Below are positions 17,890 through 23,482 of a stretch of 64,000 nucleotides of DNA, piece after piece (position 1 is the stretch's first letter; the number at the start of each line of letters is the position of its first letter). The translations under genes and the position numbers were made by a program. This stretch comes from Gammaproteobacteria bacterium (GTDB lineage: Bacteria; Pseudomonadota; Gammaproteobacteria; JAJPIJ01). The stretch is from positions 1 to 64,000 of the forward strand of contig DATJVC010000013.1 of the NCBI GenBank assembly GCA_035501935.1, read 5' to 3'. Below the pieces are notes generated by a model. It was given only the letters and a program-made list of their open reading frames with translations. It was not told where the DNA came from and ran no database searches.

Positions 17890-18972
17890 ATGACCCTGGG
17901 ACTTTTCTGCCATCCCGAAGATGAATTTGCGTCGCAGCTGGCGGCGCGGATGAACGCCGCGGCGACGGCATCCTGCCAGATTTTCGATCTCTCCTGGCGG
18001 AATGACCCGGTTCTGGTGCTAAGCGATGAAACCCTCAAGTGTTGTGGCAGGGACTTGAACGGATTCGATTGGCTGTGGGTTCGCGGATTGCCCTATATGG
18101 ACCCCGTGTTGCCGTCGCCGTTGCGCGCGGTGGACTGGACCCTCTGGCGTTACGACCATTTGGTCGAGCAGCAGCGCTACAGCGCATGGGAAAGCCTGCT
18201 CTCGGAACTGGAGCGGCGGGGCGCAAGGTTGATCAATCCGCGCCGGCTGCTCCGCCGGCAATTCATGGTCGCTGAACATTTGCTCTATCTACGACGCCGT
18301 GGGTTTCAAATCCCGGAATTGCTGTGTAGCAATGACATGATGTCGGTGCTGGCGTTCACAGCGCGGCATCCCCGCGTGCGCTGGCGGCCGGCCACGGGAC
18401 GTGCCGCCTGGCAGCGGTTTACAGAAAAGCAGCGCCTGTTTTTAATCACCCCCGACAAGCCGCCCGTGGTACTCACCGCCTGCGCCGGGCATCGACAGTT
18501 GCGGGCCTGGATTTTTGGCGGCGAAAACCTTTTGTGCATGAACGTGGAGCCGGCAGCAATGCGGGACGTGGAGGAACTTGGCGTCCCCACCGATCATGGC
18601 GAACTGGTCAGGCTGGAATCGCTGGAGATGTGGTCGCCGTTCATGCTGGGCAAGGAGGAGGTGAGCGAATTTAAGCGACTGGCCGATGTTGAGGGAGCCT
18701 TGTTGTTTGAAGTGAACTTTGACGTGACCGCCGACGGGAAGGTGATAATCTTCTGTGTGGATTATGATCCGCCCTTGGAGTCGTTGCCGCCGTCTGTACA
18801 GGCCCATCTCTTGGAAGCCCTATCGCGCCGGTTGTTGGGATTCACTGCGGCTGATGGGACCGCACAGCATCTTTTACCGACACGAGTCGAACGGCCGGTC
18901 TTGTTTTTGCGCCGCATGTTGCAGCTTCAGTTCGAGATGGAGCAGAGCAAATATCAGGATGCGGAGAATTGA
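17890..18972 (+). CDS. Divergent ATP-grasp-like protein
   Basis: The 360-residue protein shows the general layout of RimK/MvdD-like ATP-grasp proteins. It has an N-terminal alpha/beta part starting TLGLFCHPEDEFA and a central LINPRRLLRRQFMVAEHL segment resembling the 'NP...K' entry to the ATP-grasp fold. C-terminal strands read LLFEVNFDVTADGKVIIFCVDYDPPL. The usual metal-binding ExN pair is replaced by DxD in VDYDPP, so activity is uncertain. ATP-grasp ligases form amide or ester bonds via acyl-phosphates and modify peptides in graspetide pathways. The next gene overlaps its 3' end by 14 bases, which couples it to the GNAT-like proteins. Assignment rests on fold-like pattern and on the clearer second ATP-grasp gene in the same locus. 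Confidence 0.55.
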   Translation: MTLGLFCHPEDEFASQLAARMNAAATASCQIFDLSWRNDPVLVLSDETLKCCGRDLNGFDWLWVRGLPYMDPVLPSPLRAVDWTLWRYDHLVEQQRYSAWESLLSELERRGARLINPRRLLRRQFMVAEHLLYLRRRGFQIPELLCSNDMMSVLAFTARHPRVRWRPATGRAAWQRFTEKQRLFLITPDKPPVVLTACAGHRQLRAWIFGGENLLCMNVEPAAMRDVEELGVPTDHGELVRLESLEMWSPFMLGKEEVSEFKRLADVEGALLFEVNFDVTADGKVIIFCVDYDPPLESLPPSVQAHLLEALSRRLLGFTAADGTAQHLLPTRVERPVLFLRRMLQLQFEMEQSKYQDAEN

Positions 18973-19666
18973 TGGCAATAACGCCACGGACAGGGAAATT
19001 TGCATCTTGGTGGTCGTGATGCATCTGGATCATCGCAAGGCGCTTAGGGAACGCGGCGCATGCTATTCGCGCTGGGTACTGGGGATACAGCGCCGCACCG
19101 TATATCTTGTGCCCCCGTCATCGATGGATCTCGAATGGATGTCCGAACAATTCGGCAATCCGGAAATCTCCGAGATGTTTGGTTATCGCAATTTGGGCAC
19201 GCCAACCATGATCCGCCGCTACAATGCGGGCACGCTGGTCGTGGCCACCATAAAGTTGGTGGCCACCCGTGAACGCATCGGCTTTCTGATCATGTATCCG
19301 CCGGCGAAATTCGATTTCTGGGAGTTCGGCTATGCCATTACGGATCCCACGCACCGCAATGCCTTCCACGCTTTGAACGCCACGGATGCGGTCGGGCATT
19401 ACATGTTTGAGCATCTGGGCGCAACCCTCTGCGGCTGGCGCACGCGTGATGATAACCAGGCCGCCGGTGCCGTCGTGCGCCGGCTGGGATACACGCCAGG
19501 CGAGATCATCGAGGAGGGCGGGCATCATTACACCATTTACCGATTGAGCAAGGAGGGATGGAAAAGGCGGCGCGAGAAGCTGGAACGCGGGGAACAGGAG
19601 ACGCCGAATAAATCACCGCTTTTTTTCACCCTGCCGCCGCCATACGACCCCATTCTTCATCGTTAG
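18959..19666 (+). CDS. GNAT-like acyltransferase, paralogue 1
   Basis: Start chosen at ATG 18959, overlapping the ATP-grasp stop; ATG 19019 is an alternative. The 235-residue protein shares with two neighbours the core SRWVLGIQRRTVYLVPP, then FGNPEISEMFGY, WEFGYAI and NAFHALN. Near the C-terminus it has RTRDDNQAAGAVVRRLGY, which fits the 'N..A..v..rLGY' acceptor/CoA-binding helix of RimJ/RimI-type GNAT enzymes. It ends in a positively charged stretch and a conserved FFTLPPPYDPI tail. GNATs transfer acyl groups from acyl-CoA or acyl-ACP to amines. In this context a lysine or N-terminus of the glycine-rich peptides is a plausible substrate, but that is inference. Confidence 0.7.
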   Translation: MRRIDGNNATDREICILVVVMHLDHRKALRERGACYSRWVLGIQRRTVYLVPPSSMDLEWMSEQFGNPEISEMFGYRNLGTPTMIRRYNAGTLVVATIKLVATRERIGFLIMYPPAKFDFWEFGYAITDPTHRNAFHALNATDAVGHYMFEHLGATLCGWRTRDDNQAAGAVVRRLGYTPGEIIEEGGHHYTIYRLSKEGWKRRREKLERGEQETPNKSPLFFTLPPPYDPILHR

Positions 19667-19699
19667 CAGGCGGCCGCAAGCAGGGCCTGCGACTGCAAA

Positions 19700-20431
19700 A
19701 TGAAAAGCAAAACCTCGGAATTGGCCCGCATACTCGAGCTGCCGCCGCTCATTCAACTGTCACGTCTGCCCGGCATGCGGCGGCCGGTGACGAAGCTGGC
19801 GTTTCATTGGATGCTGGGAGAACGTTGTGCCATGCTGTCACGCTGGGTATTGGGGATACAACGCCGCACTGTTTATCTCGTGCCGCCCTCGGTGGAAGAT
19901 CTGGAATGGATGTTCGATCAGTTCCACAATCCGGAAATTTCAGAAATGTTTGGTTACCTTCACTTGGGCGGCCCGATCATGATTTACCGTTATAGTGCGG
20001 GTGCCCTGATTGTCGCGACCATCAAGTTGGTGGCTACGCGGGAACGCATTGGGTTTTTGATCATGTATCCTCCTGCGGAACTCAGGTTCTGGGAATTCGG
20101 CTATGCCATTCCCGACCCCGCGAACCGGAATGCCTTCAATGCGTTGAATTCCACGGATGCGCTTGCACATTACATGTTCGAACATCTGGAAGTGTCACTG
20201 CTGGGCTGGCGCACCCGGGAGGATAATCGTACCGCCGATGCGGTAGTGCGACGTCTGGGATACCCGCCGGGCGAGCGTATTGAGGAATTGGGACATCGTT
20301 ACACCCTCTACCGTTTGAATCGGGAGGGATGGATGAAGCGCCGGGAGAAGCTGGAACGTGGTGAGGCACGACAGCAAGCTGGGCACCCAGCCTTTTTTGT
20401 CTTGCCACCTCCGTATGAACCGATAACTTAA
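19700..20431 (+). CDS. GNAT-like acyltransferase, paralogue 2
   Basis: The 243-residue protein is the closest relative of the preceding gene. It shares SRWVLGIQRRTVYLVPP, NPEISEMFGY, ATIKLVATRERIGFLIMYPPA, RNAFNALNSTDA and VVRRLGYPPGERIEE, and the C-terminal FFVLPPPYEPI. Its N-terminus (about 45 residues before the core) is basic and hydrophobic and differs from paralogue 1. It begins 33 bases after paralogue 1, and no Shine-Dalgarno sequence is obvious. The very high similarity shows recent tandem duplication. It is the last gene before the AT-rich gap and sigma-54 promoter of the peptide genes. Confidence 0.7.
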   Translation: MKSKTSELARILELPPLIQLSRLPGMRRPVTKLAFHWMLGERCAMLSRWVLGIQRRTVYLVPPSVEDLEWMFDQFHNPEISEMFGYLHLGGPIMIYRYSAGALIVATIKLVATRERIGFLIMYPPAELRFWEFGYAIPDPANRNAFNALNSTDALAHYMFEHLEVSLLGWRTREDNRTADAVVRRLGYPPGERIEELGHRYTLYRLNREGWMKRREKLERGEARQQAGHPAFFVLPPPYEPIT

Positions 20432-20590
20432 TTGATATAATATTTGTATACAGTGTCAAATTAAAATATACATTAGTAATTTATTTTTTGTACTGCAGCA
20501 TGAGTTTAGACAATGAATAAATTTTTAATTAGTGTTTTAAAACAATAAGTTAAAATTAATTTAGTTTTGTACGCCTGTTAAACAAGGTAA
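20432..20590 (+). promoter_or_regulatory. AT-rich upstream region of the peptide genes, possible activator-binding sites
   Basis: This 159-base stretch without a gene is very AT-rich compared with its surroundings. It contains the direct repeat TTTTGTAC at 20486-20493 and 20565-20572 and the palindrome GTTTTAAAAC (20534-20543). Enhancer sites for sigma-54 activators usually lie 80-200 bases upstream of the start, which fits this stretch. The actual binding motif is not known. Confidence 0.4.
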
Positions 20591-20606
20591 TGGCACGCCA
20601 ACTGCA
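20591..20606 (+). promoter_or_regulatory. Sigma-54 (-24/-12) promoter
   Basis: TGGCACGCCAACTGCA matches the consensus TGGCAC-N5-TTGC(A/T) with one mismatch (C for the first T of the -12 element). The essential GG and GC pairs are exactly 10 bases apart. Transcription should start near 20618, giving a leader of about 65 bases before the first peptide ATG at 20685. It pairs logically with the sigma-54 activator encoded at 3290. Confidence 0.75.
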
Positions 20607-20684
20607 CTCACATGCGTAGCCATTGCGAAATGGCCGTACTACACAGACTTATCAACCATTCTCGTTAAGATGAGGAGATTCATC

Positions 20685-20936
20685 ATGGGGTTATTCGGCA
20701 AAGGTGGTGATGGCGGCGGATCCGGTGGTCATAACCAAGGTATGGGGGGCGCCAGTGCTGGTAGCGGCTCCACTAAGTCCGGCGGTGACGCCAACGCCAC
20801 GGGTGGCGGCGGCAAGGGCGGTGGAAGCAGCGCTGGCAAGGGCTCTTCGGGCGCCAGCGGCGGTTCCGCTTCGGGCGGCAAGGGCGGTGGCGCTTCTGAC
20901 AACACCTCCATCGGCAGCATCAACGTCAGCGGCTAA
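20685..20936 (+). CDS. Glycine-rich secreted-peptide candidate, copy 1
   Basis: Start is ATG 20685 because GAGGAG lies at 20672-20677 and the other two copies begin with the same MGLFGKGG. The 83-residue product has no signal peptide and no Cys, Glu, Trp or Tyr. It is roughly 40% Gly and 20% Ser with scattered Lys. Residues 1-8 and 32-83 are constant among the three copies (one S/G change at 58 in copy 3). Residues 9-31 vary and here contain DGGGSGGHNQGMGG. Asp35 (GGDANAT) and Asp72 (ASDNTS) are invariant. The C-terminal 14 residues ASDNTSIGSINVSG are the only non-repetitive part. No known family was recognised. Location inside an export and modification locus suggests a RiPP-like precursor, or a surface or adhesive peptide exported without cleavage. 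Confidence 0.75.
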   Translation: MGLFGKGGDGGGSGGHNQGMGGASAGSGSTKSGGDANATGGGGKGGGSSAGKGSSGASGGSASGGKGGGASDNTSIGSINVSG

Positions 20937-20995
20937 TTAAGCAGTCGACTGTTCGTTGAAGGGCAGTTATTAACCATTAAGAGAGGAGATTCAAC

Positions 20996-21247
20996 ATGGG
21001 TTTATTCGGCAAAGGTGGTGGTAGTAGCGGATCCGGTGGTCATAACACAGGCATGGGAGATGCTGGTGCTGGCAGTGGCTCTCAGAAGTCCGGCGGTGAC
21101 GCCAACGCCACGGGTGGCGGCGGCAAGGGCGGTGGAAGCAGCGCTGGCAAGGGCTCTTCGGGCGCCAGCGGCGGTTCCGCTTCAGGCGGCAAGGGCGGTG
21201 GCGCTTCTGACAACACCTCCATCGGCAGCATCAACGTCAGCGGCTAA
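20996..21247 (+). CDS. Glycine-rich secreted-peptide candidate, copy 2
   Basis: This 83-residue copy starts after an AGAGGAG Shine-Dalgarno sequence. Residues 9-31 read GSSGSGGHNTGMGDAGAGSGSQK, unlike copy 1. Residues 32-83 are identical to copy 1, and nearly so at the DNA level. The spacer before it (about 59 bases, including the palindrome CAGTCGACTG) is repeated before copy 3. There is no promoter of its own, so it is likely read from the sigma-54 promoter at 20591 as a tricistronic message. The product is cationic because of the Lys residues and would be highly flexible. Confidence 0.75.
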   Translation: MGLFGKGGGSSGSGGHNTGMGDAGAGSGSQKSGGDANATGGGGKGGGSSAGKGSSGASGGSASGGKGGGASDNTSIGSINVSG

Positions 21248-21307
21248 TTAAGCAGTCGACTGTTCGTTGAAGGGCAGTTAATTAACCATTAAGAGAGGAG
21301 ATTCAAC

Positions 21308-21559
21308 ATGGGTTTATTCGGCAAAGGTGGTGGCGGTGGCGGTTCCGGTGGCTCGAACACGGGCATGGGAGACGCCAGTGCGGGAAGCCACTCTACTAAG
21401 TCAGGCGGTGACGCCAACGCCACGGGTGGCGGCGGCAAGGGCGGCGGAAGCAGCGCTGGCAAGGGCTCTTCGGGCGCCGGCGGCGGTTCCGCTTCAGGCG
21501 GCAAGGGTGGTGGCGCTTCTGACAACACCTCCATCGGCAGCATCAACGTCAGCGGCTAA
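21308..21559 (+). CDS. Glycine-rich secreted-peptide candidate, copy 3
   Basis: Third copy of 83 residues with the same AGAGGAG ribosome-binding site. The variable segment reads GGGGSGGSNTGMGDASAGSHSTK and Ser58 is Gly. All other residues of the constant part match copies 1 and 2. A strong terminator stands 22 bases after the stop codon and ends the peptide transcription unit. Absence of a double-glycine-type leader with acidic and hydrophobic positions, and of the NHLP leader fold, separates it from ordinary C39-processed bacteriocins. Numerous GG pairs throughout prevent any single cleavage site from being predicted. Confidence 0.75.
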   Translation: MGLFGKGGGGGGSGGSNTGMGDASAGSHSTKSGGDANATGGGGKGGGSSAGKGSSGAGGGSASGGKGGGASDNTSIGSINVSG

Positions 21560-21580
21560 TTGAAGTTAAGCGCTTGTAAC

Positions 21581-21620
21581 CAACGGGGGCATGTGATGAG
21601 CATGCCCCCGTTGTGTTTTT
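21581..21620 (+). terminator. Rho-independent terminator of the peptide operon
   Basis: CAACGGGGGCATG (21581-21593) pairs perfectly with CATGCCCCCGTTG (21601-21613) around a 7-base loop, followed by TGTTTTT. The 13-bp GC-rich stem with T-tract is a strong terminator and separates the peptide genes from the third GNAT gene. Confidence 0.93.
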
Positions 21621-21652
21621 AAAGAATCTTTGATGGAGTGAGTCTGGAAAAC

Positions 21653-21668
21653 AGGCTACGGATTTGCT
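21653..21668 (+). promoter_or_regulatory. Possible second sigma-54 promoter
   Basis: AGGCTACGGATTTGCT has the GG and GC pairs 10 bases apart and a perfect TTGCT -12 element, but a weaker -24 element (AGGCTA against TGGCAC). It lies 36 bases before the GNAT paralogue 3 start, just after the terminator. It could co-regulate the downstream modification genes with the peptides. Confidence 0.4.
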
Positions 21669-21704
21669 CCAGGCAGAGCTTACAAAATCCATGGCTGGAT
21701 TCGC

Positions 21705-22412
21705 ATGAAAAATAAAGTCCATTGGCTGTTGCGCATCTGGGGCTACCAGTGCTTGCGCAAACCAGTGATCGATCTGGTCTTCCCCTTATGGGCGGGAAGC
21801 CGCGGCATCTACTGGTCACGCTGGGTCTACGGCATCCAGCGCCGGACGGTTTACCTGGTGCCGCCGGCGAAGGAAGACCTAGGCTGGGTATTTAACCACT
21901 TCAACAGCCAGGAAATATCCGAAATGTTCGGTTTCCAGACGCAGGGAACGCCAAATATGATATTGCGCTACTCTGAAGGCACGCTGGTGTTGGCCATCAT
22001 CAAGGCGGTGGCGACCCATAAGCGTCTCGGTTTCCTGGTCATGTTCCCACCAATCCGGGGCAACAATTATTGGGAATTTGGCTATGCCCTGCCGGACCCG
22101 GCCGATCGTAACGCCTTTCATGCGCTTAATACGCATGACGCCGTCGGGCACTATATGTTCGATCATATGAATGTGCCGCTATGTGGTTCGCGCTCTCGCG
22201 ATGATAATCACGCCGCTAATGCCGTGATCCGGCGTCTGGGTTACAAACCCGTAAACAGTTGCGAGCAGAATGGGCACAAATACGAGTTTTTTGCGATGTA
22301 CCAGGAAGACTGGCAAAGGCGGCGGAAGAAGCTTGCGCGCGGAGAAGAGCGGGAAAACACCGGTCGTCCACTGTTTTATACTTTGCCTCATCCCTACCTT
22401 CCTGTGGTTTAA
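21705..22412 (+). CDS. GNAT-like acyltransferase, paralogue 3
   Basis: The 235-residue protein shares the core SRWVYGIQRRTVYLVPP, EISEMFGF, WEFGYALPDPADRNAFHALN and the GNAT-like helix RSRDDNHAANAVIRRLGY with the two upstream paralogues. It is clearly the most diverged: its N-terminal 40 residues are basic and hydrophobic, and the tail reads FYTLPHPYLPV. It starts the transcription unit after the terminator and precedes the clearer ATP-grasp gene by 71 bases. Three paralogues suggest that each handles a different peptide, a different site or a different acyl donor. No enzyme function has been shown. Confidence 0.7.
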   Translation: MKNKVHWLLRIWGYQCLRKPVIDLVFPLWAGSRGIYWSRWVYGIQRRTVYLVPPAKEDLGWVFNHFNSQEISEMFGFQTQGTPNMILRYSEGTLVLAIIKAVATHKRLGFLVMFPPIRGNNYWEFGYALPDPADRNAFHALNTHDAVGHYMFDHMNVPLCGSRSRDDNHAANAVIRRLGYKPVNSCEQNGHKYEFFAMYQEDWQRRRKKLARGEERENTGRPLFYTLPHPYLPVV

Positions 22413-22483
22413 GTATGGATAGAGTGGCGGATCTCGCGGAAGTCGGTCCCCAAATCGTCCTTTAAATCGGCTAGGCTAGCGCC

Positions 22484-23479
22484 ATGGATATGCCGGTGAT
22501 CGCGATGTTCGCCGATCGCAACAGCGAACAGCTGACCCGTGCCGCTGACGCGGTACGGCGCGAAGGTGGCGAGCCCAAGGTCTTCGACATTCAATTGGGG
22601 GGCGCAAGCCGCTCGCGCATGACCTGCGGAACGCAAAGTCTTGTCTGGGACGACATGGACTTTGGGGACATCCGCGCAATTCATGTGCGTTGCACTTCAC
22701 CCAATACCCTGCCGACGCCGCCCCCGATCCTTAACGTCGGTTTTTACAGCGACTGGCGAGGTCAATTCCTGCGCGAGCAGGAATACCAGGCGGCCGCCTA
22801 TGGCTTCTTCGATGAACTCGCGGCGCGCGGCAAACTGGTGGTCAATCCCCTGACCGCCGGTTACATCGATCACAATACCAAGTCGCAGTTTTACGCCAAG
22901 TTGCATTCATGGGGCTTCGATGTGCCCCGTACGCTGACCACCAATGATCCAGCGGTGGCGGAGTTGTTTATCGCGGCGAACAGTGAAGTCGTCGTGAAAC
23001 CTGCCATGGGCATTGGTTCGACCCGCCTCATCACACCGGCGGATCGGCGGCGCCTCGGGGAATTCCGCGCCTGCCCGGTGTTGATGCAGGAACGCGTCCG
23101 CGGCCATGTCGTGCGCGCGCACGTGGTGGCGGATGCGATGGTACTGGCCCTGCGCATTCGCGCCGAACACGTCGATTCACGCACCAGCACGGAGGGCTTT
23201 GACTACTACGCCATGCCCGGCAGGGAACAACAGCGCGTGGTGGAAGCCACGCGCCGGCTGGGGCTGCATTTCGCGGCGTGGGACCTCATTGTCACAAATG
23301 AAGGAAGGCACGTTTATCTCGATTGCAATCCGGGGCCGTATCTTCTCTGGATCGGGCCTGAATTTGTGGCCGCCGTATTGACGCAACTGGCGCGTTATCT
23401 GGTGACTTACGCGCGCAGGGAATCCCTTTCGGCCGCCGCCGCCGCCGTGGAGCCCGTGCCGCCCCCTGTGGGGTCGTGA
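22484..23479 (+). CDS. RimK/MvdD-like ATP-grasp ligase
   Basis: The 331-residue protein begins with an alpha/beta pre-ATP-grasp part (VIAMFADRNSEQLTRAADAV). It then has the KLVVNP...K entry (about 123-140), the ATP-binding strand EVVVKPAMGIGSTR (about 168-181) and the hinge VLMQERVRG. The metal-binding end is VYLDCNPGPYLLWIGP (about 286-301). Here the usual Glu is Asp but the Asn and Pro are kept, as in MvdD/RimK-type peptide ligases. These form amide or ester bonds from a carboxylate via acyl-phosphate. The glycine-rich peptides offer Asp35, Asp72 and the C-terminus as carboxylates and many Lys, Ser and Thr as acceptors. Alternatively the enzyme adds amino acids to a C-terminus, as RimK does. 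Confidence 0.82.
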   Translation: MDMPVIAMFADRNSEQLTRAADAVRREGGEPKVFDIQLGGASRSRMTCGTQSLVWDDMDFGDIRAIHVRCTSPNTLPTPPPILNVGFYSDWRGQFLREQEYQAAAYGFFDELAARGKLVVNPLTAGYIDHNTKSQFYAKLHSWGFDVPRTLTTNDPAVAELFIAANSEVVVKPAMGIGSTRLITPADRRRLGEFRACPVLMQERVRGHVVRAHVVADAMVLALRIRAEHVDSRTSTEGFDYYAMPGREQQRVVEATRRLGLHFAAWDLIVTNEGRHVYLDCNPGPYLLWIGPEFVAAVLTQLARYLVTYARRESLSAAAAAVEPVPPPVGS

Positions 23480-23482
23480 ACC

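Larger units (their letters stand above)
20685..21562 (+). repeat. Three-unit tandem duplication of about 311 bp
   Basis: Gene starts are spaced 311 and 312 bases apart. Each unit comprises one peptide gene, and the first two also carry a near-identical downstream spacer. The last 156 coding bases are almost unchanged between copies even at synonymous sites. This shows recent duplication or ongoing gene conversion, while the segment for residues 9-31 has diverged. Confidence 0.95.

Noticed and set aside
20670-20684. Five-residue longer start for peptide copy 1
   Set aside because: Copies 2 and 3 begin with the same MGLFGKGG and the Shine-Dalgarno sequence fits ATG 20685.
20685-21559. Peptides as microviridin-type graspetides or NHLP-leader RiPPs
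   Set aside because: There is no Glu and no TxxxD/ExxE-type core, and no long nitrile-hydratase-like leader; only Asp35 and Asp72 are constant.
20685-21562. Tandem repeats as a CRISPR array
   Set aside because: Units are about 311 bp with full coding frames and ribosome sites, not short repeats with unique spacers.
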